Below the pieces are notes generated by a model. The model made no database searches, had not been told where the DNA came from, and was given only the letters and a program-made list of their open reading frames with translations. This document shows positions 9,203-18,157 of a stretch of DNA of 64,000 nucleotides, one piece after another. A program made the position numbers and the translations under genes. Positions within the stretch are counted from its first letter, which is position 1. Each line of letters opens with the position of its first letter. This DNA is from Bacteroidota bacterium. Lineage in GTDB: Bacteria; Bacteroidota; Bacteroidia; Flavobacteriales; Flavobacteriaceae. The stretch spans positions 186,001-250,000 of the forward strand of contig JAHJTN010000019.1 in assembly GCA_018829465.1 (NCBI GenBank). The letters run 5' to 3'.

Positions 9203-10126
9203 ATGTCCGTTCAGCCCGAAAGCAAAAATAAATTTCTCGTTGTGGTCATCGGTCCTACGGCCTCGGGCAAGACGGCTATGGCAATTCAATTGGCAAAATA
9301 TTTTGATGCCGAAATTGTATCGGCAGATTCGAGACAATTTTATAAAGAAATGCCCATCGGGACGGCAGCACCCTCCCCATTAGAATTGGCAGCAGCACCG
9401 CACCATTTTATTGGGAATTTGTCTTTAGAAGACACCTACACCGTTGGTCATTACGAAGCAGACGCTTTGGCATGCATCGATAATTTATTCAAAAAAAACA
9501 GTTTTGTACTCCTCACCGGCGGTTCCGGCTTATACATAGACGCGGTGCTAAACGGTTTGGACAAATTTCCGCCTACCAACCCTGAGGTACGCGAAAAACT
9601 CAAGCGATTGTTGGCCGATGAAGGCATCGAGACCCTGCAAAAAACTTTGCAAAATGCAGATCCGGAATACTACCAAAAAGTCGATACTAAAAATCCGCAA
9701 CGGATGATGCGTGCTTTAGAGGTATGTCTTTCCACCGGAAAACCTTATTCCTCTTTCCTCAACAAAACATCGCAAAAAAGGAATTTTACGCCCGTAATCA
9801 TCGGTTTGAACACAGATCGAAAAAAACTGTATCAACGCATCAACCAAAGGGTTGACCACATGCTGGATTCTGGCTTGGAAGCCGAAGTGAAAGGCCTGAT
9901 GCACTATCGCGAATGGAATGCTATGCAAACCGTAGGATACAGAGAATGGTTTGATTATTTTGACGGCAAAACCTCGTATGAAAGTGCTGTAGAAAGCATC
10001 AAGCAGAACACCCGTCGCTATGCCAAACGACAGCTAACTTGGTTCAGGCGCTATGGTGCCAAATGGTTTGATGTGCATGATGAAGTAACTGCTGTCATCA
10101 ACTATATTGAAGAAAAATGCCGCTAA
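9203..10126 (+). CDS. miaA: tRNA dimethylallyltransferase
   Basis: A 307-residue enzyme that transfers a dimethylallyl group to A37 of tRNAs reading UNN codons. The P-loop GPTASGKT is at residues 17-24, followed by SADSRQFYKEMPIGTA (substrate tRNA/base recognition), LTGGSGLY and a C-terminal RRYAKRQLTWFRR that matches the family. It follows the nuclease gene closely and ends immediately before the convergent response regulator gene (stop codons adjacent). Confidence 0.95.
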   Translation: MSVQPESKNKFLVVVIGPTASGKTAMAIQLAKYFDAEIVSADSRQFYKEMPIGTAAPSPLELAAAPHHFIGNLSLEDTYTVGHYEADALACIDNLFKKNSFVLLTGGSGLYIDAVLNGLDKFPPTNPEVREKLKRLLADEGIETLQKTLQNADPEYYQKVDTKNPQRMMRALEVCLSTGKPYSSFLNKTSQKRNFTPVIIGLNTDRKKLYQRINQRVDHMLDSGLEAEVKGLMHYREWNAMQTVGYREWFDYFDGKTSYESAVESIKQNTRRYAKRQLTWFRRYGAKWFDVHDEVTAVINYIEEKCR

Positions 10127-10750
10127 CTACATATCGTACTTTCGTTCTATAGCATAGCGAACCAGCTCGTTAAAACCACTGAGACCGAGTTTTCGAAGCA
10201 TGTTTTTTCTATGGGTTTCTACGGTGGACCTGCCGATACAGAGTTCGTCTGCAATTTCAGAGTTGGTTTTTCCGCGTGCGATGCATTTTAGAATCTCTAT
10301 TTCCCTATCGGATAAATGGTCTGTATTTCCGCGTGTTTTTTTAACTTCTAAAAAGGAAGTGTCGATGTTTTTGTCGAAATACGTATCGCCTTGCACCACA
10401 GCTCTAATGGCGTTTTGCACCTCTACCAAACCCGAATTCTTGAGCAAATAACCAGAAGCACCGGCATCCAACATATCTCTGATGACTTCAGATTGGTCAA
10501 ACATTGAAAAAGCGATAACTTTAAGTTTGGGAAATTCTCTTTTTAGAATTTTTGTGGCTGCCACACCGTCTATTTTGGGCATGCGGATGTCTGTCAAAAC
10601 CACATCAGGGTTGTATAGGCGAACCCTGTCAATAAGCATTTCTCCATCAGTGGCTGTTGACAAAACCTGTATATCATCTGTCATCTTCATCAACAAAGAA
10701 ACCCCGTCGATAAGTGCTTGGTGGTCTTCTGCAATAATTATTTTAATCAT
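10127..10750 (-). CDS. NarL/LuxR-type response regulator
   Basis: 207 residues: a receiver domain (phosphorylatable Asp54 in LTDIRMPKIDG, acidic pair E8/D9, conserved Lys in YLLKNSG) and a C-terminal LuxR helix-turn-helix starting near residue 143 (LSDREIEIL, then STVETHRKNMLRKLGL). Its start overlaps the upstream histidine kinase gene by 8 bp, so the two are a translationally coupled pair. Target genes are unknown. Confidence 0.93.
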   Translation of the reverse strand: MIKIIIAEDHQALIDGVSLLMKMTDDIQVLSTATDGEMLIDRVRLYNPDVVLTDIRMPKIDGVAATKILKREFPKLKVIAFSMFDQSEVIRDMLDAGASGYLLKNSGLVEVQNAIRAVVQGDTYFDKNIDTSFLEVKKTRGNTDHLSDREIEILKCIARGKTNSEIADELCIGRSTVETHRKNMLRKLGLSGFNELVRYAIERKYDM

Positions 10751-12671
10751 GATAGGGTATGTTTATAATCACGGAAGTGCCTTTGTTTTCAATAGACTCT
10801 ATTTCTAAAGTACCATCGATCTGCTGAATACGCTGTTCGATTCCCAACAAGCCCATGCCGTCTTTTAATTTTGTGCGATGTGTGTCAAAGCCTTTCCCAT
10901 CGTCTTCCACCAACAGATTGAGGTGGTCGCTGTGTTGGGTGAGATAAATGGTGACACGGCGGGCGTCTGCGTGCTTGATAATGTTGGTCACCAATTCCTG
11001 AACGATTCGAAACAGGAGAATCTCCAGGCTGTTTTCCAGACGATTTTCCAAACCAAAGGCCTCTACTTCTACGGTCAGTTTTTGAGAGGCTGAAACGTCT
11101 GCCGCCAGTTTTTTAATGGCTTTGAGCAGTCCCCTGTTGGCCAGGACGCCCGCATTTTTGGAGTGCGCCAACAGCCGCACTTGTTTGTAGGCTTCATCCA
11201 TCAAACTTTCGGTATGCAGCATCAGTTTTTCATTCTTTTTTTCTCGTGCAATTTGTTCAAAATTGAGTTTTAACGTTGCCAAAAGACCGCCTAAGTTGTC
11301 GTGCAACTCGTTGGCCAGATGTTGCCGCTCTGCTTCTTGGCCTTGAATCATTGCATCGATGATATTGATCTCTTGTTGCTGCAAAAGGGTAGCTGTGCGT
11401 TGCCTTTCCAGTTGTTTTTCCTTTTCTACCAAAGCTTGTTTTTTTCGCATGTTTTTATACCCTAAAACAGCGATCACCGCAAGACCAAACAACGAAACAA
11501 GCGCAGCAATAGAAATATTTCTGTTGAAAGCGCGTTGGGTTTCCAAAACCTGATTCGCGTTTTTGAGTTCTAAATTTTCCCGTTCTTTTTTTTCGGTTTC
11601 ATACTTGGTTTGAATGTCATTGATGGCCAATACGCTTTTTTCAAGATTGAGTTCTTCTTGTATTTGATTTTTGAGTTCTAGATAATATACGGCACTATCC
11701 ATTCTTTGCTGCGCCTTTTGGTTGACATACATATAATTGTAAACCAGAATCAAATCGTCTTTGTTTTTAATTTTCAGGGGAATATTGAGCGCTTTGTGGA
11801 AGTAACGCATGGCTGAGCGGAAATCTTCTTTTTCCTGATAGATAACACCTTGGTTGGTAAACATGCCAAACAAATTGGATTGGGCAAAATAGTAAGGCAG
11901 TGTCAAGTATTTTTCAATAGCTTTTTGGTAATAATTCATGCCGAGCTCCGGCTTTTTTTCGAAGAGATCATAATTGACGCCCAAAAGCTGACAAAAACGT
12001 CCATTCAAATACGGTACGTGAAGCTTTTCGGACAACGAAATGCCTTCTAAAGAAAGAGAAATTGGGGTCTCCAACTCGGGTGTATCGTAATATTTACGCG
12101 CCATTTGTAAACCTAATTTGTAATAAATTGCGTAGAGGTTTTCATAATCATCATACAAGTATGCCTCATATTCTTCCAAGTAGTTTTCGTAAACATCTCG
12201 ATTTCTTTCACTTTTGAACAAATAGCGCAGGATTCTCTTCAAAACCTCGGCTTTCAGGGTATCATTCTTTTGAAATGTAACAATATCATTAGCCTTCAGG
12301 TAGTGGCTAAAACTCAAAGAGTCTAAATTTTCGGCTTCGTAAAAGGCCAAATCTCCTAAAATGACATGCTTAAAGTATTGGGCGACAGGCGTTGAATCCG
12401 GAAAGGTTTCGAACCGTTTCACGGCATCGTTATAACGCTCATTTTCACCGATTTTGAACTCTTGCAATTGTTGGGCAAAAAAGGCATTGAGCCACACATC
12501 CTTGAAGGTTGTTACAGACAAAACCGTGTCGGCGCGTGCAATATCCATCTGCCGAAATGCATCCAACACTTTGTAAAAATTAGTGTCAGAAACTTCCAAC
12601 CGGCTGATCTTATCCTGAGCTTGCGCCCATATTGAAAGAGAAAATAAAACAGCGATAATTGATTTCAGCAT
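10743..12671 (-). CDS. TPR-containing sensor histidine kinase (HisKA_3/NarX-like)
   Basis: 642 residues with an N-terminal signal peptide (MLKSIIAVLFSLSIWAQA), a periplasmic region of TPR-like helices to about residue 350, a coiled coil, one transmembrane span near 385-403, then a cytoplasmic kinase. The phosphoacceptor is His457 in ELHDNLGG and the ATPase domain has VQELVTNIIKHADA and DDGKGFD. This architecture (periplasmic TPR, single span, HisKA_3) is common in Flavobacteriia and always pairs with a LuxR-type regulator, as here. The signal sensed is unknown. 12672-12850 upstream holds no gene I can support. Confidence 0.92.
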   Translation of the reverse strand: MLKSIIAVLFSLSIWAQAQDKISRLEVSDTNFYKVLDAFRQMDIARADTVLSVTTFKDVWLNAFFAQQLQEFKIGENERYNDAVKRFETFPDSTPVAQYFKHVILGDLAFYEAENLDSLSFSHYLKANDIVTFQKNDTLKAEVLKRILRYLFKSERNRDVYENYLEEYEAYLYDDYENLYAIYYKLGLQMARKYYDTPELETPISLSLEGISLSEKLHVPYLNGRFCQLLGVNYDLFEKKPELGMNYYQKAIEKYLTLPYYFAQSNLFGMFTNQGVIYQEKEDFRSAMRYFHKALNIPLKIKNKDDLILVYNYMYVNQKAQQRMDSAVYYLELKNQIQEELNLEKSVLAINDIQTKYETEKKERENLELKNANQVLETQRAFNRNISIAALVSLFGLAVIAVLGYKNMRKKQALVEKEKQLERQRTATLLQQQEINIIDAMIQGQEAERQHLANELHDNLGGLLATLKLNFEQIAREKKNEKLMLHTESLMDEAYKQVRLLAHSKNAGVLANRGLLKAIKKLAADVSASQKLTVEVEAFGLENRLENSLEILLFRIVQELVTNIIKHADARRVTIYLTQHSDHLNLLVEDDGKGFDTHRTKLKDGMGLLGIEQRIQQIDGTLEIESIENKGTSVIINIPYHD

Positions 12672-12850
12672 TGCATGGCGAAAGTTTCAACGACCTATAG
12701 TCTTGTTATTTGATTATAATTTTTGTGCACACAGGTAAAGATAGAAAATCCTATTGAAATCTGATTTGAAGCCGTTTAAATAATCGTGTTCTCTAAGCAA
12801 TATGTTGGGGTGCACATCCTTGAACAGTTGGCGAGTAATATTCCTGATGG

Positions 12851-13306
12851 TTATGCAATAAATATTTGACAAATTCGAGAGCCAATTTTGAGACTGGAAT
12901 TCGACATCATGGTAGAAAATCGCAATTTCTCACCCGATTGATATCGAATCGGGTCAAAGTTCCAGTCTGTTTTCAGGCAAGGATTTGCTCCTGCAGGCTG
13001 CAGTTCTACAATCAATTCTTTGCTGCCAATTACTTTGCAACATTTTACAAATTCATACACCTGTCCGCAAAGCGGTCTCATTTCTAAATTAAAACTCTCA
13101 ATTTCGTATTCCCTGAGGCCTTGGCTATCTTTTTTTGGCGGTACTTTTGTGAACTTCACTTTAGCCGCTATGGCAAAAACATCTTGATCGTTGTTTTCGA
13201 TGCCTATGTGCAACAATTGGTGCTTTTTGATGATTTTTTCATCTTCCAAATTCAGGTTAATGATCACTTCCGTTTGGTTTGCTTGCGATTTGGTTTTACT
13301 TTTCAT
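12851..13306 (-). CDS. hypothetical protein
   Basis: A 151-residue protein I do not recognise. It is rich in Lys/Glu at the start (MKSKTKSQANQTEV), has alternating hydrophobic stretches suggesting beta structure (EVIINLNLEDE, VFAIAAKVKF, KELIVELQP), four Cys and no signal peptide or membrane span. The coding frame is intact with a normal ATG. It lies alone between the kinase gene and the small membrane protein on the same strand. Real-gene status rests on length and composition only. Confidence 0.55.
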   Translation of the reverse strand: MKSKTKSQANQTEVIINLNLEDEKIIKKHQLLHIGIENNDQDVFAIAAKVKFTKVPPKKDSQGLREYEIESFNLEMRPLCGQVYEFVKCCKVIGSKELIVELQPAGANPCLKTDWNFDPIRYQSGEKLRFSTMMSNSSLKIGSRICQIFIA

Positions 13307-13382
13307 TTGGGTCGTTTTTATAAAAACAAAATTCCAAAATGAAACATACTTTAACCTACCTGAATTTGGGTATTTTTAAAAC

Positions 13383-13568
13383 TCAGTACAAAAAAAACTT
13401 TATCGCGAAAAGAATGGCGATAAAAAGCAAAAAACCGATGAGTACCCAAAGACTTCCCTTATAGTGGAGTTTGTGGAGTTTGGCATCTTTACGGTAGCTA
13501 AAAACGATAAAGACAATGAAAGAAATCGCAAAAATAATCGCAAAAATAATTTGTCCGGTACTAAACAT
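13383..13568 (-). CDS. small two-span membrane protein, conserved hypothetical
   Basis: 61 residues with two hydrophobic segments (about 6-24 and 42-60) separated by a basic, His-containing loop (SYRKDAKLHKLHYKGS). The positive loop predicts both termini on the periplasmic side. I believe similar tiny proteins occur in other Flavobacteriia, but I know no function. It is 10 bp downstream of the large von Willebrand-like membrane protein gene, so they are probably one operon. Confidence 0.7.
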   Translation of the reverse strand: MFSTGQIIFAIIFAISFIVFIVFSYRKDAKLHKLHYKGSLWVLIGFLLFIAILFAIKFFLY

Positions 13569-13578
13569 AACTGTTGTA

Positions 13579-15624
13579 TTAAATAAGACCTCTGTATTTT
13601 CTCAGCAGCCATTCGGCACCCAAACTACCCAACAATATCAGTAGCAACCACTGCCAAGAAATGATAGAAACTTTGCGTGATTCTGTTTTCAATACCGCTT
13701 TGTAGTTGTCACTTTGCAGCAATGCCGTTTTTAAATTTTCAAATTGGTTTGGAAAAAAAACAGCCCCTTCGGTACTGCTTGACAAGCGTTGCAATTTTTC
13801 ATAGTCCGCATTTATAAATAGCTTTTCAGCATCAAAATCCAACACGGTAATTTGCCCCGATTGACTGATATTCTCGTTGGTTTCCAAAGTTTCAAATTGA
13901 TAATCGCCCGGTGGCAGCGCGGCTAAGTCTGCTTCGTAAAAACTGCCTTTTAACAAAAAAGGAAATACAAACTTCTCATTTGTTTGTGCATTGGTGAGCG
14001 AAATGCGGAGGTTGGCGCGGGGGTCGAAATTAAAAATCTTGTCAAAAAAACGGGCTTTTATCAGTTTTTCCGAAACGCTTTCTAAAACAGGTTGGTAATC
14101 GAGTTGAAGGCGGTCACGGCGTTTGTTTGAAGACAGATATTGAACCAAAGCGGTTACAAAACCGTCAAAAGCCGCAAAACTTCCTGAGTTTAAAAAACTC
14201 TGAGCGCGCCATTGCCAAACATTTTCTGCAAACAAGACGGCGTGTTTGGTCTCTTCTTGCTCGTAGGTAAGCCAAAGCGGTTTTTCTGTAGGATTCCCGG
14301 CGATGACTTGGGTAAGAAATACATCAGTTTCTATTTTAGGATTTATATCCATAAAAATGCCTTTGAGTGGCGGAAGGCTTTCAAATCCGATGTCATCCAA
14401 ATAAAAAGATTTAAAATCGGGTTGTTGTTTGCCTTGTATATTCTCGGCAAACGAAGCATCATTAAGCGCTATATTCGGATCAAAAGTTTCCTGATAATCC
14501 AAGTCTGCTTTGGTACCGATAATCGTTAAAGTATTTTTTTGCAGCAGCCTGATTTGTTTGTCAATTTCAGAAAAATCAGCCGTAGGCTGGTGCCTAATCA
14601 CCATCACATAATCATTCAAATCAACCTGTTGATTGGGTTTTACGATGGCCACTTGCCTAAATTTGCTTGATGTTATGGCTTTTCTAAACGCGCCCAAATC
14701 GGGATGCGTCAAATCACTCACTATCAGTATTTTTGATTGTTGATCTATAATTTCAACAACCGTCTCTTTACGATTATTTTGTATGTTTTTCTCATTTTCA
14801 AAAGGCAGTAAGTTTATCGTCATTTTCTGCATGCCTACCGTTTCAGATTTGATTGTAAAACGGCTGACATGTGCCTTGTTTGTTTCGGAAAAGGTCAGGG
14901 TTTCGGCGTGCACCAATTTGTCGGAGAGGCGCACTTCTAGTCGGGTAGAAAGTGTGTTGTTTTTTCCTTCAAAGGCCGTTAAAACTTCAACCGGAAAGGC
15001 ATTGCCCAAATAGGAATAACCATTGGTATTTACTTGTGTAATCTTTAGATCGGGGTGGCGAACGGTATCGCCCAAAACCACGGTGTACACATCAAACAGT
15101 GTGTTATTTGCAGAAAATTCGTAATCTGCACCCACCGTTTGCCGGCCATCTGTCAGCAAAACCGCAGGCATGTTTTGGGTTTTATAAAGCTGTTTTAATT
15201 GCAGAAAAGGCTCGGAAAGATTGGTTTCTGAGGTTTCAAAAGTCAAACTGTCTGTGTTTTTTAGGGCTTTGCCGAAGGTGTAAGTTTGTACATCAAATTT
15301 TTCTGAGAGCTCCGTATCAGATTGAAGCCATTGTAGAAACTCCGTTTCAGCATGGTCTGCTTTTAAGTATTTCACCGAGCTGCTGTTATCTGCCAAGACA
15401 ACCAATGTAGGTTTTTGCGTGTTTTGTGTTTGGATGTTCATCTTGGGATTGAAAACCAGCAAACAGAGAGCCAGCCAACTCACAAATCGCAGCACGAGCA
15501 GCACCCAAAAAGGTTTGCTCTTGGATTGGAACACATATTGAAACCAAACCAACAAAAGGCCAGCCAAGCAAGCTAAAAAGAAACTGATAATCGGATTTTG
15601 TAGCATTTGTATTAGTTGATCCAT
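13579..15624 (-). CDS. large membrane protein with a von Willebrand A-like segment (Bat-operon-like, DUF-type)
   Basis: 681 residues. Two N-terminal transmembrane spans (about 12-30 and 38-60) precede a segment with a degenerate MIDAS-type motif, DNSSS, at 79-83, as in aerotolerance BatA/BatB-like proteins. A long beta-rich region follows, then a C-terminal span (SWQWLLLILLGSLGAEWLL) and a short cytoplasmic tail. The bulk should face the periplasm. Flavobacterial homologues are usually annotated only as membrane or VWA-domain proteins. It probably forms an operon with the 61-residue membrane protein downstream. Function is unknown. Confidence 0.78.
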   Translation of the reverse strand: MDQLIQMLQNPIISFFLACLAGLLLVWFQYVFQSKSKPFWVLLVLRFVSWLALCLLVFNPKMNIQTQNTQKPTLVVLADNSSSVKYLKADHAETEFLQWLQSDTELSEKFDVQTYTFGKALKNTDSLTFETSETNLSEPFLQLKQLYKTQNMPAVLLTDGRQTVGADYEFSANNTLFDVYTVVLGDTVRHPDLKITQVNTNGYSYLGNAFPVEVLTAFEGKNNTLSTRLEVRLSDKLVHAETLTFSETNKAHVSRFTIKSETVGMQKMTINLLPFENEKNIQNNRKETVVEIIDQQSKILIVSDLTHPDLGAFRKAITSSKFRQVAIVKPNQQVDLNDYVMVIRHQPTADFSEIDKQIRLLQKNTLTIIGTKADLDYQETFDPNIALNDASFAENIQGKQQPDFKSFYLDDIGFESLPPLKGIFMDINPKIETDVFLTQVIAGNPTEKPLWLTYEQEETKHAVLFAENVWQWRAQSFLNSGSFAAFDGFVTALVQYLSSNKRRDRLQLDYQPVLESVSEKLIKARFFDKIFNFDPRANLRISLTNAQTNEKFVFPFLLKGSFYEADLAALPPGDYQFETLETNENISQSGQITVLDFDAEKLFINADYEKLQRLSSSTEGAVFFPNQFENLKTALLQSDNYKAVLKTESRKVSIISWQWLLLILLGSLGAEWLLRKYRGLI

Positions 15625-15734
15625 TGAACAGAAGCATCGCCTTGACTGATGATTCCGCTTTCAAAAACTATGGTTAGTTGGTTTCTTGAGCTGTTATTTG
15701 GCGTCTCACGTTCCGGTTCACCTTGCCATTTCAT
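15612..15734 (-). CDS. possible 40-residue leader ORF overlapping the membrane protein start
   Basis: A short frame starting MKWQGEPERETPNNS and ending ASVQWIN stops 13 bases inside the start of the 681-residue membrane protein gene, an arrangement seen in translational coupling. I recognise no family. The rest of the gap to fabG (15735-15868) shows nothing else. It could be chance, since the frame is only 41 codons long. Confidence 0.35.
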   Translation of the reverse strand: MKWQGEPERETPNNSSRNQLTIVFESGIISQGDASVQWIN

Positions 15735-15868
15735 TTGTTAATATTTACAGTTTATCGCGATGGTGTTTCTGTATTGTAATGCAATGAAATACAACTGCAA
15801 ACTATCGCTCCGATAATGATAATTACGGCAGGTGGTTTCCTTTACGGGCATTTCACAAATCAATCGCA

Positions 15869-16615
15869 TTAAGTATGCATGCCGCCATCTACATGTATCA
15901 CTTGCCCGGTGATATATGCAGACAAGTCGGATGCTAAAAACAAGCAAGCATTGGCAACATCTTCGGGTGTGCCGCCTCTTTTAAGCGGAATGGCATCGCG
16001 CCAGCCTTGCACGGTTTTTTCATCGAGTTTGCCCGTCATTTCCGTTTCTATAAAACCCGGCGCAATTACATTGCATCGAATGTTTCGAGAGCCCAACTCC
16101 AAAGCGACAGATTTGCTAAAACCGATAATGCCTGCTTTGGAAGCTGCGTAGTTAGACTGGCCGGCATTGCCTTTTACACCCACTACCGAGCTCATATTGA
16201 TGATAGATCCGCTGCGTTGTTTGAGCATGGTTCTCTGTACCGCTTTGGTCAAATTGAATACAGATTTGAGATTGACGGCAATTACCTTGTCAAAATCTTC
16301 TTCGGAAATACGCATAAGCAAGTTGTCCTTGGTGATACCTGCATTATTGATGAGTATATCAACCGTGCCAAAATCAGCCACAACGGCATCTACAAAAGCT
16401 TGCGATTGGCCAAAATCTGATGCATCGGATTGGTAGCCTTTAGCCTTCACGCCATAGGCTTGCAATTCTTGTTCCAGTGTGGTTGCGGCCTCTACGGAAC
16501 TGCTATAGGTAAAGGCGACATGGGCGCCGTTTTGCGCAAAAATGGTGGCTATGCCTTTGCCAATGCCACGGCTGGCACCGGTTATGATGGCTGTTTTTCC
16601 TTGTAGTAAATTCAT
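15869..16615 (-). CDS. fabG: 3-oxoacyl-[acyl-carrier-protein] reductase
   Basis: A 248-residue short-chain dehydrogenase that reduces 3-oxoacyl-ACP with NADPH in fatty acid elongation. It has the cofactor motif GASRGIGKG at about 14-22, NNAG near 90, and the catalytic Ser-Tyr-Lys set (INMSSVVG, then Tyr156 and Lys160 in SNYAASKAG). The C-terminus ITGQVIHVDGGM is the FabG hallmark. It has its own promoter upstream and is not next to other fab genes. Confidence 0.94.
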   Translation of the reverse strand: MNLLQGKTAIITGASRGIGKGIATIFAQNGAHVAFTYSSSVEAATTLEQELQAYGVKAKGYQSDASDFGQSQAFVDAVVADFGTVDILINNAGITKDNLLMRISEEDFDKVIAVNLKSVFNLTKAVQRTMLKQRSGSIINMSSVVGVKGNAGQSNYAASKAGIIGFSKSVALELGSRNIRCNVIAPGFIETEMTGKLDEKTVQGWRDAIPLKRGGTPEDVANACLFLASDLSAYITGQVIHVDGGMHT

Positions 16616-16653
16616 ATAAAAGTTTATTTATTGAAACTGTATCGAGACAAAAA

Positions 16654-16683
16654 CAAAGATATACCAATTATTTAATGCCACAA
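16654..16683 (-). promoter_or_regulatory. promoter for fabG
   Basis: Read on the minus strand: TTG (16683-16681), 19 nt spacer, TATCTTTG (16661-16654), about 40 nt before the fabG ATG. It fits the Bacteroidota consensus exactly. Confidence 0.65.
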
Positions 16684-16803
16684 TATCAATAGAACAGTAA
16701 AACCAATTAAATAAACCTTAAAACCTGTAGTTTTCAAAAAGATTTTTTTTAAAAATAGGCCTCATGGTTACACCAAAAGTTAGGTCATTTTTAGGAAATA
16801 TTT

Positions 16804-16811
16804 TATTTTTG
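16804..16811 (+). promoter_or_regulatory. -7 promoter box for yaaA
   Basis: TATTTTTG at 16804-16811, only 11 nt before the yaaA ATG. The -33 position reads TTA rather than TTG. If used, the leader would be very short. Confidence 0.4.
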
Positions 16812-16822
16812 AAAAAAAAAAA

Positions 16823-17590
16823 ATGTCGCTACGTATCGTCATCTCACCGGCCAAGTCGTTAGATTTTGAATCTGAAATTCCAAATGTTCCGGCGGGTGCT
16901 TTAATTTTTGAAAAAGAAGCAGCAAAACTCAACAAAACGCTGAAAGCGCAGTCGGTTAGTAAACTCAAGGATTTGATGCATATTTCAGACGTCTTGGCCA
17001 AGCTCAATTGGGAGCGAAATCAAAATTATCAGTCGCCTTTTACGCCTGCTAATGCCCGTCCTGCAATTTTTGCTTTCAACGGAGATGTCTATTCCGGTTT
17101 GGATGTGAAACAATTGGATATGGAAGCGCTCTTGTTTTTGCAAAACCGGCTCTATATGCTATCCGGTTTGTATGGTTTGCTCAGGCCTTTTGATTTAATA
17201 CAAGCCTATCGACTGGAAATGGGCACACCGCTCAAGGTAGGCAAATACGAGAATCTATACGCGTTTTGGGGCGACAGTCTCACCCGTAAGATCAATGAAA
17301 ATTTGACTAAAAACGATTGGCTTATCAACTTGGCCAGTCAGGAGTATTTTAAAGCAGTTCGAGTTGATAAACTGCAACCTAAAGTTATGAGTCCGGTGTT
17401 TAAAGATTACAAAAACGGACAACTAAAAATTATTAGCTTTTACGCCAAAAAAGCACGAGGCTTGATGGTACGTTATATGGCACAAAACAAAATTGAAGAC
17501 CCCAAAGACCTGTTGCATTTCGATTTGGAAGGCTACAGGTATAGCGAATCGGACACCCAAAAGGCGCACGAACCGGTTTTTGTGCGATGA
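16823..17590 (+). CDS. yaaA: peroxide stress protein YaaA (DUF328/UPF0246)
   Basis: 255 residues matching the YaaA family from end to end: N-terminal VISPAKSLDFES, a central AIFAFNGDVYSGLD, LYMLSGLYGLLRPFDLI and RLEMGTPL, and C-terminal FYAKKARGLMVRYM. In Escherichia coli YaaA limits free iron under peroxide stress; the role here is inferred from the family. It is a single-gene unit, with tRNA-Arg 65 bp downstream on the same strand. Confidence 0.93.
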   Translation: MSLRIVISPAKSLDFESEIPNVPAGALIFEKEAAKLNKTLKAQSVSKLKDLMHISDVLAKLNWERNQNYQSPFTPANARPAIFAFNGDVYSGLDVKQLDMEALLFLQNRLYMLSGLYGLLRPFDLIQAYRLEMGTPLKVGKYENLYAFWGDSLTRKINENLTKNDWLINLASQEYFKAVRVDKLQPKVMSPVFKDYKNGQLKIISFYAKKARGLMVRYMAQNKIEDPKDLLHFDLEGYRYSESDTQKAHEPVFVR

Positions 17591-17634
17591 AATGCATTTG
17601 GTAAAATTAATTTTTTCAAACCATAAATATACGC

Positions 17635-17642
17635 TATATTTG
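17635..17642 (+). promoter_or_regulatory. -7 promoter box for tRNA-Arg
   Basis: TATATTTG at 17635-17642, 13 nt before the mature tRNA 5' end. No TTG at the expected -33 distance. Confidence 0.45.
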
Positions 17643-17655
17643 CACCCGAAAAATA

Positions 17656-17729
17656 GGCCTCGTGGCGCAACTGAATAGCGCATCTGATTACGGCTCAGAA
17701 GGTTACAGGTTTGAATCCTGTCGAGGTCA
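17656..17729 (+). tRNA. tRNA-Arg (anticodon ACG)
   Basis: A 74-nt cloverleaf. The acceptor arms are GGCCTCG and CGAGGTC with one G-U pair, and the discriminator is A. The anticodon loop TTACGGC sits between TCTGA and TCAGA, giving ACG, which is read as inosine-34 for CGN arginine codons. The T arm ACAGGTTTGAATCCTGT is perfect. The CCA end is not encoded. Confidence 0.95.
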
Positions 17730-17965
17730 CGAATAAATACTTCAATAAGAAAAAACGCTAAGCTTGCTTGAGCGTTTTTTTGTTTGAAGTATTTTCAAAG
17801 CGGAGCTTTGTCAGGATGCGCGAAGCGAATCCTGTTTCGTGACGTTCATTAGTATAACTTAATAACAGGCACTAAGCTCACTTGAGCGTTTTTTTGTTTG
17901 AAGTATTTTCAAAGCGGAGCTTTGTCAGAATGTGGCGTAAAACGAAACAATCCCGTCGAGGTCAC
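17716..17965 (+). repeat. duplicated tRNA-Arg 3' flank (possible old attachment-site scar)
   Basis: A 61-bp block at 17758-17818 (terminator half plus AAGCGGAGCTTTGTCAG) is repeated at 17872-17932, 114 bp away, with few differences. The last 15 bases of the tRNA region (17716-17730, TCCTGTCGAGGTCAC) recur with one mismatch at 17951-17965. A direct repeat of a tRNA 3' end is what site-specific integration leaves, but no integrase is seen. The rest of the gap to lysA (17966-18157) is AT-rich, with a TAACTTTG box at 18134-18141. Confidence 0.7.
17735..17794 (+). terminator. extended terminator hairpin after tRNA-Arg
   Basis: Nested inverted repeats: outer arms AAATACTTCAA (17735-17745) and TTGAAGTATTT (17784-17794), inner arms AAAAACGCT and AGCGTTTTT around a 10-nt loop, followed within the stem by a T-run. 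It works as an intrinsic terminator and is unusually long. Confidence 0.7.
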
Positions 17966-18157
17966 AACACGCTAAAAAATCCATCAGAAACTGATGGTTT
18001 ATTTTATAGTATCTGTCTATCCAAAAAATGTGTTAGGTTAAAAATTTGAACTTCAAATAGAATTAAAATTATAACAATTTGTTATAATTTATAAAACATA
18101 TTTAAATTATTTTTTCACTTTGGGAAATCCGATTAACTTTGTCACCAAAATTTTGTT

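Noticed and set aside
15738-15947. 69-residue minus-strand frame downstream of fabG
   Set aside because: Overlaps the fabG 3' end in another frame, has no recognisable domain and an arbitrary composition.
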